Assembly: GCA_963850345.1 (NCBI GenBank)
Contig: CAWKKW010000005.1
Coordinates: 992,001-1,056,000 of the forward strand
DNA: 64,000 nt
Direction: 5' to 3'
Origin: CAWKKW01 sp963850345
GTDB taxonomy: Bacteria > Acidobacteriota > Terriglobia > Terriglobales > Acidobacteriaceae
The notes below the pieces were generated by a model that saw only the letters and a list, made by a program, of their open reading frames with translations, was not told the DNA's origin and did not search any database. The translations under genes and the position numbers were made by a program. Of this stretch, positions 1 to 8,627 are shown one piece after another. Positions within the stretch are counted from its first letter, which is position 1. Each line of letters starts with the position of its first letter.

Positions 1-763
1 CATCCCGGATGTTACTTCTCCCGGTGAGATAACTATGGAAACTTACAAAATCAAGATAAGGTGCTGTTGCGGGGTTATTGGAAATTGCCGGAATGTAGAT
101 AGGTGCTTTCGCCGCAAGCTGGGAGGTTGAGGGGCCGCCGGTGCGAATGGATTGCCCGTCCGCTTTTGCCTGCGCATGCATTTGTGAAGCGGCGGCGGCG
201 AACATAGCGACGTATGCATTGAGCTGGGCAGTAGCGTTCGCTGCGCAGAGAGAATTCGGTAGCTCCGGTTCATTCCATATCTCATAATCGGTCAAAATCC
301 CAGGAAAGTATCTGTCCGCATAGGCTACGACCGAAGCGGCCATGTGACCCCAGTTAGTGATGTTAGAGGGCGGCGTACATTGTGTCGCACCGAGGGACGG
401 CGGAGTTCCCGTAACGACTCCCAGGGCGTGCATTCCATTCGCCTTCATGACCGTAAGTTCATCATGCAGCACACTGAAGTTCGCGATTGGCGTGGCATAA
501 ATCTGCGGAATAGAAATCCAGACGCGGGTCTGGTTCAGCGTAGACGCGGTCATCGTACTGATCGCGGCCTGCGGCATGGATGCAGTCCCACCAACCGAAA
601 TCAATCCGCTGGGGATCACTGGTGTGACGCCGCTCCGATTGCCGAAGTCGGCAGAGACTGTCTGCGCTTGCATGAGAGGGTCGCTTAACAAGCCTGTAAA
701 GAAAATTGCGAGTGCAAAGAGGCAGATACGCAAAGCCTGGGAAAAGTGAGGCTTAGAAGACAT
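1..763 (-). CDS. Secreted glycoside hydrolase, GH39/clan-A-like (C-terminus beyond window)
   Basis: The frame is open from an ATG at 763 to the left edge, so the C-terminal part is missing. The first ~34 residues form a signal peptide (hydrophobic stretch LRICLFALAIFFTGLL, then a likely cleavage after MQAQ), so the enzyme should be exported. The visible ~254 residues resemble the first half of a (beta/alpha)8 glycosidase: a strand with DYEIWNEPE carries the general acid Glu of the NEP signature shared by clan GH-A enzymes, followed by an HSY strand. The family assignment (GH39 or a related xylosidase/cellulase-type family) is inferred from the NEP context only; the substrate cannot be told. 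An AGGAG ribosome binding site lies about 8 bases upstream of the ATG, which fixes the start. Confidence 0.75.
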   Translation of the reverse strand, partial: MSSKPHFSQALRICLFALAIFFTGLLSDPLMQAQTVSADFGNRSGVTPVIPSGLISVGGTASMPQAAISTMTASTLNQTRVWISIPQIYATPIANFSVLHDELTVMKANGMHALGVVTGTPPSLGATQCTPPSNITNWGHMAASVVAYADRYFPGILTDYEIWNEPELPNSLCAANATAQLNAYVAMFAAAASQMHAQAKADGQSIRTGGPSTSQLAAKAPIYIPAISNNPATAPYLDFVSFHSYLTGRSNIRD

Positions 764-1222
764 AAAGGGGCTCCTTCGGAGTCACCGGCATTTTTTCGAG
801 GAGTTTAGCAGGGTGCGGGAGATCAAACCGCAGGAGCTGCGTGAGAGAATTAAGTTCCGGTCTACACTAACTCGCAAGTTACAAAGATCACTGTGATCAA
901 TGTCAACCTTATTGATTGCTTGCTTACTGGTAACAGTCAAAATTGTAGCTCACTTTGACAGCGGCTTATCCGAAATAAATCCATCGCTGCAGCAATCTAT
1001 AACCCACCAAACAATGCGGTGGTTACATTCAGTATCCCCCTCAATAGCACTAACCTATTTCTACAAATGCACTTAGCATGTGTTACGCATGAGGAGTGGT
1101 GTGTAGAGATGCTGATGGTCTAACGGGAGGAACTCACCGAGCGAAGACTTTGTGGCGGTATTTTGGCTAAGGCTTTCGAAACTCGACAGCCCATGAGCGG
1201 CGCACTTAGTCTTACGAGGCGG
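764..1222. other. Intergenic region, no gene seen
   Basis: About 460 bases between the end of the molybdenum hydroxylase large subunit and the start of the glycoside hydrolase, both on the minus strand. I see no convincing coding frame. It is visibly more AT-rich than its flanks and holds the dyads listed separately; the hydrolase promoter presumably lies here. Confidence 0.6.
869..916. promoter_or_regulatory. Cluster of short dyads upstream of the glycoside hydrolase
   Basis: Three inverted repeats lie within 48 bases, 106-153 bases upstream of the hydrolase start: AACT-N4-AGTT (869-880), GATCAC-T-GTGATC (886-898) and ATCAAT-N9-ATTGAT (896-916). The middle one contains back-to-back GTGATC half-sites reminiscent of CRP/FNR-class operators, but spacing differs from the usual TGTGA-N6-TCACA. 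Operator function is inferred from symmetry and position only. Confidence 0.35.
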
Positions 1223-3361
1223 TTAGATAACTAGCTCAGTGCCGGCCGCGAGTGGCATATCTCGAAGACGATTTCCGGTCGCTGAAAAGACGGCGTTGCT
1301 CACCGCCGGGGCGAGGCCTACGATTCCCGTCTCGCCCGCACCAGCGGAGGGAAGATCCTTGCGGTCAATAAGAATCACTTCGATCTCAGGCATGTCGCTG
1401 AAACGGGGAACCCGATATTCAGCGAAGTGCGCGTTGAGGATACGCCCATCTTTGAACTGGATCGACTCAAACATCGCACCCCCAATCGCCTGAACGATTG
1501 CGCCGGTGATCTGGTTGCGCAGACCATCAGGATTGACGATCGCACCGGACTCCCAGGCCTGAACTACGCGGCGAATCCGAAACTTCTTGCTGGCGGTATC
1601 GACTTCCACCTCGACACAGGTTGCGATGCGGCCTCCCTTGTCGGATCCGCCTGCGATGCCGAAGCCCTGTGCAGGCGACGCTTTCTTCTGCCCCCATCCA
1701 AATCGTTCTGCGGCCGTTTGAAAGACAGTGCGAAGTCTCTCATCGCTCAGATTTCTTAGCCGAAACTCCAAGGGATCGATGCCAACAGCATGAGCCAGCT
1801 CATCCATATGCACTTCGCGCGCGAAGTGATTTGCGGTTGCCGCTAACCCTCGATACGAACCCTGCCGCAGAGGCGACTGGCTGGGATGGAATTGCGTAAT
1901 TGCGTCAGGCACATTATAAGGAGAATCAATCGCTGCGGGTCCCGAGTTGTAGTTGTGGTGTTCCCATGCGACGAGGGTTCCATCGTGCCGCACTCCGCTG
2001 CGAATCTCAATCAATCCGGCAGGCCGGAAGTAGGCCCACGTAAACTCCTCTTCGCGCGTCCAGACCAGCCTGACAGGCTGGTTCACGGCCTTCGCTATAC
2101 GCGCAGCTTCGATGGCGCACTCGCCGCTGTGCTTGCCGCCGTACCCGCTTCCCATGTCCGGCATGATGACGCGCACCTGTGCGGTTGGAATGCGAAAGGC
2201 GGCGGCCAGCTCATCCCGCACACCGAACGGCCGCTGGGTCCCCGTCCATACGGTCAGCTTTCCGCCCGCCCATTCGGCAACGGCCGCGCGAGGCTCAAGA
2301 GGTGCATGCGCAACGTACTGCACCGTGTACTGCGCCTCGTGCTTGATATCCGCTGCAGCGACTTGGGATCTCACTTTGTTGTTGGATCCAACATCGCCGC
2401 CGTTCTTCTCTGACTCTGGATGACTCCGCAGATAGGCGAACAACTCGCTGTTAGAAATCTGCGGCGGAACGTCCCAATCTGCCTTGATGGTTGCGAGCGC
2501 CTGCTCAGCGCGCCATGAGTCTGGCGCTGCTACGGCAATGAAATCGCCGCCCCGCATCAGTTTCACCCCATCGATCTGTTCGGCACTGCTCGTGTCCGCA
2601 GAGATCAGTTTGGTGTTGAAGCCGCCAGGCCGCAGCACTTTGCCAAACATCATGCCGGGGCGGACGATGTCAGATGGGTATTGATGTTTTCCGGTTACAA
2701 ATACGCGGCTCGCAGTCTTCAACACCGCGGTTCCAGCAATCTTCCACTCGCTCGCAGGAGTCAGCGAGAGATCCTCGGAGATTGTCCGGGTCAACTTCTC
2801 TCCACGCGTGATTTCGCCATAGGTCAGGGACTGTCCGCTGGCTGGATTGGAAATCCTGCCATCCGCGACGGTAACAGTGGACGCATCCACGGACCATTTT
2901 TTGGCCGCAGCTTCGGCGAGCATCTGTCGAGCGGCGACCGCCATTTTGCGCAGTTGCGGGCCCATGGTGGGTGTCGTCCTGCTGCCAAAAGTTCCCATAT
3001 CCCAAGGAGTCAGATCGGTGTCTCCCATAACCATGGTGATGGTCTCAAGTGGAACGCGGAGTTCCTCGGCCACAAGCTGGGCCAGCGAAGTGCGAATGTT
3101 CTGCCCCACCTCTACCTTGCCGGTAAATGCAGTAACTCTGCTATCTTCGCCGATGTAAATCCAAGCGCTGATTTCCTTTGGAAGCTCGTGTTCGCGCTGG
3201 CTTCGCCCCGCCTCTTGCGCGACCATCGCAGGACTGCCAAGCGCCACCAGCAAGCCGCCACCGCACAGCTTGAGAAAGTCGCGACGATCGAGTTGGAACC
3301 AGTGGAGCCGCGGCGTGACGCGATGCTTCGTGAGTTCAACATCCAGTTCGTCAGACCGCAT
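1223..3361 (-). CDS. Molybdopterin-binding aldehyde/xanthine dehydrogenase-family subunit, Tat-exported (IorB-like)
   Basis: Large subunit (712 residues) of a two-subunit molybdenum hydroxylase of the isoquinoline 1-oxidoreductase type. It would oxidise an aldehyde or N-heterocycle with water-derived oxygen and pass electrons to the adjacent 2Fe-2S subunit. The N-terminus carries a twin-arginine signal (DRRDFLKL followed by GGGLLVALG), so the complex is probably folded in the cytoplasm and exported. Further on are the molybdopterin-binding glycine-rich stretches (GSGYGGKH; GSYRGLAATANHF) and, near the C-terminus, AGAGETGIVGLAP, holding the catalytic Glu of this superfamily. The start at 3361 has a GGGAG site seven bases upstream and overlaps the small subunit by 11 bases; an upstream ATG at 3394 has no better site. 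The substrate is unknown. No FAD subunit or cytochrome partner gene is adjacent. Confidence 0.85.
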   Translation of the reverse strand: MRSDELDVELTKHRVTPRLHWFQLDRRDFLKLCGGGLLVALGSPAMVAQEAGRSQREHELPKEISAWIYIGEDSRVTAFTGKVEVGQNIRTSLAQLVAEELRVPLETITMVMGDTDLTPWDMGTFGSRTTPTMGPQLRKMAVAARQMLAEAAAKKWSVDASTVTVADGRISNPASGQSLTYGEITRGEKLTRTISEDLSLTPASEWKIAGTAVLKTASRVFVTGKHQYPSDIVRPGMMFGKVLRPGGFNTKLISADTSSAEQIDGVKLMRGGDFIAVAAPDSWRAEQALATIKADWDVPPQISNSELFAYLRSHPESEKNGGDVGSNNKVRSQVAAADIKHEAQYTVQYVAHAPLEPRAAVAEWAGGKLTVWTGTQRPFGVRDELAAAFRIPTAQVRVIMPDMGSGYGGKHSGECAIEAARIAKAVNQPVRLVWTREEEFTWAYFRPAGLIEIRSGVRHDGTLVAWEHHNYNSGPAAIDSPYNVPDAITQFHPSQSPLRQGSYRGLAATANHFAREVHMDELAHAVGIDPLEFRLRNLSDERLRTVFQTAAERFGWGQKKASPAQGFGIAGGSDKGGRIATCVEVEVDTASKKFRIRRVVQAWESGAIVNPDGLRNQITGAIVQAIGGAMFESIQFKDGRILNAHFAEYRVPRFSDMPEIEVILIDRKDLPSAGAGETGIVGLAPAVSNAVFSATGNRLRDMPLAAGTELVI

Positions 3362-3836
3362 GTTCTGCTCCCGCATTCGCGAGCTTGGAAGCACGCTTGA
3401 TGGCAGCCACGATGCGAGGGTACGTCCCGCATCGACAGAGATTGCCGTTCATCGCATCGATGATCTGTTCGTCGCTGGGTTCGGGGTGATCGCGCAGCAG
3501 TGCGGTCGCAGAGACGATCATTCCTGAGGTGCAGTACCCACACTGAAAAGCGCCTTCCTCCACGAACGCCTGTTGAACCGGACTGAGTTGCCCGTTTCGC
3601 TCGAGCCCCTCGATCGTGGTGATGTGGGCGTGTTCGCAAAACTGAATCGTGGTCTGACACGACCTCGTCGCCTGGCCGTTCATCAGCACCGTACACGCAC
3701 CGCACTGCGCCTCTCCGCAACCGTACTTGGTGCCCGTCAAATGCAGGTGCTCGCGCAGTACAAACAGCAAGCTCTCCTCGCCGCTTGCGGTTACATGCAC
3801 TGGCTCACCATTGACATGCAGAACAAACTGGCCCAT
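3351..3836 (-). CDS. 2Fe-2S subunit of molybdenum hydroxylase (IorA-like)
   Basis: Small iron-sulfur subunit of 161 residues. The N-terminal ferredoxin-like domain shows the plant-type cluster ligands (CGEAQCGAC, with a later Cys in SCQTT), and the C-terminal four-helix domain shows the second cluster ligands (CGYCTSGM and CRCGTYPR). It transfers electrons from the molybdenum site of the downstream-encoded large subunit. The open frame extends 29 residues upstream, but MGQFVLHVNGEP is the normal family start and has a GGGAG site seven bases before it, so 3836 is chosen. The stop overlaps the large subunit start, which indicates translational coupling. It has no signal of its own and would be co-exported with its Tat-bearing partner. 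Confidence 0.92.
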   Translation of the reverse strand: MGQFVLHVNGEPVHVTASGEESLLFVLREHLHLTGTKYGCGEAQCGACTVLMNGQATRSCQTTIQFCEHAHITTIEGLERNGQLSPVQQAFVEEGAFQCGYCTSGMIVSATALLRDHPEPSDEQIIDAMNGNLCRCGTYPRIVAAIKRASKLANAGAEHAV

Positions 3837-3943
3837 CCAGATCTCCCGGCAAGCGGACGCCCGACCGCTGCTGCACCTAGAATACGCCGCACGCACGACG
3901 GCACGAGCGCGTCTATCCGGCAACGGCAGACTCTGTTTTGAGC

Positions 3944-5232
3944 TTAGGAAAACGCCGGCACGAGAGGTGCGCGAGCGGCTGCAGGAACGATTGTTGGAAT
4001 GCTTAGGTGCGCGTCAGATCGGCGCCCCTGAGACTCCTTACCCAGCGAAGTGATGAGGGCCAGGAAGACTGCCACGATCAGAACAGTCAAGGCGAGCACC
4101 TTCCCATAACTGCCGTAGCGTTCGGCCGCACGCGCCTGCAACACGGAGTTACGAGAAGTAATCAAGTTGCCGATCTGATAGGCAAAACCCGGGAAGGTTG
4201 CGCGCACGGGTGCTGGTGAAAGCTCGCTAAGATAGGCGGGAACCACTCCCCACGCACCTTGCACCATAAACTGCATGAGAAATGCGCCCAGCGCAATCCA
4301 CACCAGCGAAGTCGAGAACGCATACAGCGGAATGATCGGAAGAGAACAGAGCGCCGCTGCAATGATGGTGCGCTTGCGCCCGAAGCGCTCCGAGAGGCTG
4401 CCGAAGAGGATGCCGCCCATCAATGCGCCGATGTTGTAGATGATGCCGACGGAGCCGGTCAGCGCGGGCGAGAAGTGATGATCATGCTGCAAAAAGGTCG
4501 GGTAGAGATCCTGCGTGCCATGCGAGAACGCGTTAAACCCGTCATCAACAGCACAATGAAGAGGAAGGTAATCGCGTATTGCCGAACTCCGCTTGCGAAT
4601 CCCTTGTGTCGTGCGGCTTCGGAATGCTGCTTTTTGAATCGGCCTTGCGTCCACACCGGCGACTCTTCGACCTTCCAGCCGATGTAGAAAATCAGGACCG
4701 CCGGAGCTGCGCCCACGATGAACAGCCCACGCCATCCGATGGTATGAAACAGCAACGCATAGGCCGCCGCCGCGACCAGATATCCCACCGCGTACCCTTC
4801 CTGCAACAGGCCGGAGAAGAAGCCTCTACCCTCCGCGGGCAAGGTCTCAAAGGCGAGAGCCGCACCGACTCCCCACTCCCCACCCATGGCAACGCCGAAG
4901 AGCGCTCTCAAGATGAGCAGCGCGTGCAGCGACGGCGCGAACGCACACGATAACTCGAGCACAGAATACGCTGCGATGTTCAGCATCAGCGCCGGACGGC
5001 GCCCATAACGATCCGCCATGGTGCCGAATAGGAATGCGCCTACCGGACGAAACGCCAGCGTAAGAAAGATGGCCTTCGCCACAGACGAGACCGCCTCGTG
5101 GAAATCGGCAGCAATCGATGACACGCAAAAAACCAGGATGAAGAAGTCGAACGAGTCCAGCGACCAGCCCAGGAAGCAGGCGATAAAGGCGTGTCGTTGC
5201 TTGGCGGTGAGCGCGCGAAATTGGCTGAACAT
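3944..5232 (-). pseudogene. MFS transporter (SHS / sialic acid-lactate-type) interrupted by one frameshift
   Basis: The N-terminal frame (from 5232) encodes six membrane helices typical of the sialate:H+/carboxylate branch of the major facilitator superfamily, with the loop signature GTMADRYGRRPAL. It leaves the family sequence after VLLMTG. The family sequence resumes at once in the next frame (FNAFSHGTQDLYPTFLQ) and continues through the second half (GSLSERFGRKRT; GAWGVVPAYLSEL) to a stop at 3944. The switch sits in a GGG run (minus strand; CCC at 4538-4540); one extra G would restore a single frame of about 430 residues. So this is either a recent inactivating deletion or a homopolymer sequencing error. 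The gene is 107 bases upstream of the molybdenum hydroxylase genes in the same direction, which suggests that it carried their substrate. Confidence 0.8.
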
Positions 5233-5436
5233 GGATGCTGAGATGAGCCTGCGCTCTGTCCGGAACTATAGCAGAGGAGGATTCCTTGAAACACACGGTG
5301 CCAGATCTCGATCAGCGCCTCGAACAAGAAGGCCGGAGCACTCTGACCGAATCACCACCCTGCAATCATGCCCGAACTGATTTCTGGAAATGGAAACGGA
5401 TTTCTGGCTATACTCCCCCGGGAGAGAAACACAACC

Positions 5437-6750
5437 ATGGGACTTCTGTATCGATGGGCCACGTTCATCCTCGTGTCCACCCTCACCGCCTTCGCACAGG
5501 AAACAGCCTCGGCACCTACTCCGGAAGCGGGAAGCACCGTCTCAGGGCACATCTATCTTGGAGACACCAAGGGACCCGCTCACAGAGCATCTGTGTCCCT
5601 GAAGCCCGCGGCCGATCTGCTGGCGGATGGACCGAGACACATCGACTTGGCCCACTCAGGAACCGGCGTCGCAATCAGTATCGAAGCCGGGTTCGACGGC
5701 AGCTTCTCTTTCGCCCATGTGCCGGCGGGCACTTACTTCCTCATCGCCGATTACCCCGGCTATGTGTCTCCTTATACCGCATTGGAGATCGCCGAAGCCG
5801 GTTCGACTTACCGGAATCGGCCGCATCTCGATCCAGCCCAAAAGGCAGCCAAGGAAGCCGTCCTCAAATCGATCCCGAGCGTCACTGTCCAACCCGGTTT
5901 GCCTTCCCGCGTCGACGTCGCGCTCGAACACGGGGCAGCCATCAGCGGCACCATCACCTATGACGATGGAAGCGCGGCCGCCAATGTTGAAATTGCGCTG
6001 CTCACCCAGACGGTGCGTGATGGGAAATTGACCTGGAATCAGGCTCAAGGGCTCTCCGCATTTCTTCATCCAGATGATCTCGGACACTATCGCATCAGCG
6101 GCTTGCCTGAAGGCAAGTATGTGGTCGAGGTCAGACTCCCTTCTTCCTCATTCATCGAGTACTACACTGCCACGGGAAGCAGTGGCACAACTGAGGGCGG
6201 CGGCGGTGGTCCCGCTTTAGTGCTCTACCCCGGGAACACAACGGATTTAGAGAAGGCGAAGCCGATCAGCCTCGGACGCGGTGAAGAGCACATCGGGGCA
6301 GACTTCTCGATCCCTGCGAGCAAATTTCGCACTATCAGTGGACACATCATCTCTGCCGCTGATGGGCACGTCATCAACGTCGGGCAAGTTGAAGTCTTCA
6401 GAGCCGACGACCGGTCATGGGTCACCTCGGCCTCAGTCACGCAGGACGATTCAAGGTTCACCCTCTGGTTTGTTTACGACGGAGACTACATCCTCCGCAG
6501 CGGATTCGCCTCCGATGTTGATTTGAAGCTCTTACCTTCACAGCCCGGCGGCTCGCCAATCTCTCAATATGAAGGCCATCCAAGACACCTTTACGGCAGG
6601 GCATCCAAACCGCTTCCCGTGCAAGGGGACATGGACGGAGTTGTGATTGCAGTTCCCGAACCTACCGCGGAAGAGGCCAAGCGGTTGAAAGACGAAGTTC
6701 AACGACAGGAGCAGCAACAGGAACAGCAATCAGCGCCCACGGATAAGTGA
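5437..6750 (+). CDS. Secreted carboxypeptidase-regulatory-like domain protein
   Basis: A 437-residue exported protein with an N-terminal signal peptide (MGLLYRWATFILVSTLTAFA, cleavage near AQE). Several beta-sandwich modules of the CarboxypepD_reg/Cna-B kind can be seen, each with the pattern VSGHIYLGDTKGP..., SISGTITYDDG..., ISGHIISAADGH..., followed by a GHYRISGLPEGKYVVEV-type strand pair. The C-terminus is a Gln/Glu-rich tail (EVQRQEQQQEQQ). Such modules bind or shape surface structures in Acidobacteriota; no catalytic residues are evident. The ATG at 5437 is preferred over an in-frame ATG at 5368 because the signal peptide begins there and a GGGAG lies upstream (about 12 bases, rather far). 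It stands alone, divergent from the MFS transporter gene. Confidence 0.7.
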   Translation: MGLLYRWATFILVSTLTAFAQETASAPTPEAGSTVSGHIYLGDTKGPAHRASVSLKPAADLLADGPRHIDLAHSGTGVAISIEAGFDGSFSFAHVPAGTYFLIADYPGYVSPYTALEIAEAGSTYRNRPHLDPAQKAAKEAVLKSIPSVTVQPGLPSRVDVALEHGAAISGTITYDDGSAAANVEIALLTQTVRDGKLTWNQAQGLSAFLHPDDLGHYRISGLPEGKYVVEVRLPSSSFIEYYTATGSSGTTEGGGGGPALVLYPGNTTDLEKAKPISLGRGEEHIGADFSIPASKFRTISGHIISAADGHVINVGQVEVFRADDRSWVTSASVTQDDSRFTLWFVYDGDYILRSGFASDVDLKLLPSQPGGSPISQYEGHPRHLYGRASKPLPVQGDMDGVVIAVPEPTAEEAKRLKDEVQRQEQQQEQQSAPTDK

Positions 6751-6894
6751 GGCAGAGGAGCGCCAGTCACAGCCGCGCGTATCGCCCTGAGGAGTGTGTG
6801 CTTGCCTGTATCTTGGTGGCAATGAGTGAGCAAGGGTGGATGGACCGTTGCCTGGTGGTGATCTCTAGCAAGTAAGCCGCTAGCCGCAACCCAG

Positions 6895-6914
6895 GCCCGG
6901 GCGTGAACCCGGGC
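6895..6914. terminator. Hairpin between convergent genes
   Basis: A perfect 7-bp stem GCCCGGG/CCCGGGC with a six-base loop lies between two converging genes (ends at 6750 and 6937). No T-run follows, so intrinsic termination in either direction is only plausible. Confidence 0.4.
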
Positions 6915-6936
6915 GGATGCAGGAGACCGACTGGAC

Positions 6937-7710
6937 CTAAGCCTTTACGTTCTCCGTGTGATGTTGCGGCGCCGGCACAGCATCGGGCTGCTGCTTGTGT
7001 AACTGGTGGTGCAAACAATAGAGCGCCAGTTCGAGTCGATCTGACACGCCCAGCTTGTCATATACCTTGCGCAGATAATTCTTGATGACCTGTTCGGTCG
7101 TGCCTAGGTGGTAGGCAATTTCCTTGTTTCGCTTGCCCTGCGTGATGCAGGTGATGATGGCCAATTCCTTCGGAGATAGGCGCGGCTGGGTACGCGGATT
7201 GGTCAGCGCAGAAGCCTGCGAGCGATACGCCTCAATCACCCAGTTCACCGACTGATTGTCGATCCAGGTTTCGCCGGCGGCGATCTTGCGCACGCATTTC
7301 ACCAGCAGGTCAGGCGAGATAGACCGCGGAATAATCCCGCGAACTCCGCGGCGATATAGCTCCACCGTGTTGTTTTCATCCGTTGCCACGGCCTGCACGA
7401 TGACTTTGATCTGTGGCGCGATGCGCAGCAACTCAGGAATTGCATCGGTTGTTCCCACCAGCAGACTGCCCTCGAGCAGGACAATATCGGTGGGAAAGCG
7501 CTGGACCGCGGCGTGAAGATTCTCAAGAGAATCGACTTGACCGACAACACGGATGTTGTCTTCAAGCGCAAATACTTTGCGCATGCCTACTCGGTAAATG
7601 GCTTGGGAGTCCGCAAGGATAATTCGGACAGCCCCCGGGTTCGAAGAAGTTTCTGCTTCGTAACCGTTCGCCGAAGGATCTTCCATAAATTCGGGATTGG
7701 CAGCAATCAT
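6937..7710 (-). CDS. NarL/FixJ-family regulator with degenerate (pseudo-)receiver domain
   Basis: A 257-residue protein with an N-terminal receiver-like domain (about residues 28-150) and a C-terminal LuxR-type helix-turn-helix (about 170-235, with LSPKELAIITCITQG and GTTEQVIKNYLRKVYDKLG). The receiver lacks key residues: the acidic pair is ADS (D34 S35) rather than DD, the phosphoacceptor Asp is replaced by Glu (IVLLEGSLL, E80), and the conserved Lys after strand 5 is Pro in GIIPRSI. It is therefore unlikely to be switched by ordinary phosphotransfer; Glu may mimic a phosphorylated state. It follows a PilZ gene by 16 bases in the same direction. A close relative, also with a damaged receiver, lies at 57359-58018. 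Targets are unknown. Confidence 0.85.
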   Translation of the reverse strand: MIAANPEFMEDPSANGYEAETSSNPGAVRIILADSQAIYRVGMRKVFALEDNIRVVGQVDSLENLHAAVQRFPTDIVLLEGSLLVGTTDAIPELLRIAPQIKVIVQAVATDENNTVELYRRGVRGIIPRSISPDLLVKCVRKIAAGETWIDNQSVNWVIEAYRSQASALTNPRTQPRLSPKELAIITCITQGKRNKEIAYHLGTTEQVIKNYLRKVYDKLGVSDRLELALYCLHHQLHKQQPDAVPAPQHHTENVKA

Positions 7711-7726
7711 AAGTTACTCAAAGCCA

Positions 7727-8071
7727 CTACTGGCTAAATCGATAATCGTCAATTACGGCCGCCGCGTGAGTACCCGGCGAACTCTTATAAGAACGGACTA
7801 TGCGTCCGGCACACTGCACTACAACATCTTCTGGCGCACCAAAGGCCTGAGCAGGCATGCGCATAAGGAAGGCAACCGCGGTATCAACCGGCAGCAGCAC
7901 ATCAAGCTGAAATAGAATGCCGCTGGCTGAGATATTTTCCGTTACGGCGTCGTATTCACCTTCTTCGGTGACGATTCTGATTGGCAGACGCAAAGGAAAC
8001 CGAACAGCGCAACGCACTTCTACGTTTTTGTTTTTCTCGGGCACTGCAAACATCCGGACCGCCACACTCAT
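7727..8071 (-). CDS. PilZ domain protein (likely c-di-GMP binding)
   Basis: A 114-residue protein consisting essentially of one PilZ domain. Both parts of the c-di-GMP-binding signature are visible: RCAVR (RxxxR, residues 20-24) and NISASG ([D/N]xSxxG, residues 46-51), so ligand binding is likely retained. It ends 16 bases before the degenerate-receiver NarL regulator and probably shares a transcript with it, which suggests that second-messenger level and transcription are linked. No membrane segment or other domain is present. The start ATG at 8071 is the only one before the PilZ core. Confidence 0.85.
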   Translation of the reverse strand: MSVAVRMFAVPEKNKNVEVRCAVRFPLRLPIRIVTEEGEYDAVTENISASGILFQLDVLLPVDTAVAFLMRMPAQAFGAPEDVVVQCAGRIVRSYKSSPGTHAAAVIDDYRFSQ

Positions 8072-8627
8072 AAGGAAACCACTCAGGGTATTTCCAATAC
8101 GATACTCTGGATAGGCCCTAACCTCCGAGTTACCAAAGTTTACAACAGTTTGCGGTGCATACCTTTAAAAATAAAGAACCCGCAAACGCTCGCTTGATGA
8201 ACTCAAATGTTTCCTGCGAAGTAAGGCCGTTCAATGCCTCAGGTTGCAAACCTCGAGAGCGCTTTTGTCGCGTCCCGCAGGTCGCATACTCTCATCCAAC
8301 TGCAACTCCCTTAGTGCATTTTTTCAATTCATCGCTGGCTCCTGAGTAGCGAGTCGGCCATGCTGAGGGCCGTCCGCCGTGCGGGCGCGCCGTAAGGAGT
8401 CGAGCGATCCAATAACATCAGATGCAAGCTTTTGATTTTTGGGCAGCGTGCGGACTAGGGTACGTAACGTTCCCACTGAACACCATAGACTCGCTCAGTG
8501 TGATGCCGAACCGCGCTATTCCGGAGATGTTTTCCGGGCTGCGGAGCGAGCCTAAGTGCTGTAAGAGGCGGCGAACGGCTGGTAGTTTCCAAAACAGGCA
8601 TCGGAGTCGCGCTGCGTTCCGGCTCGA
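8072..8627. other. Intergenic region, no convincing gene
   Basis: About 555 bases upstream of the PilZ gene and downstream of the ATP-grasp-like gene. Short open frames at 8155-8349 and 8422-8631 have no ribosome binding site, no recognisable protein pattern and odd composition. The PilZ promoter should lie in the part next to 8071, but I cannot point to clear boxes. Confidence 0.5.

Noticed and set aside
3944..4735. Separate gene for the C-terminal half of the MFS transporter
   Set aside because: Its first ~60 codons are out-of-frame translation of the N-terminal half; no start signal near the true family sequence. Treated as one frameshifted gene.
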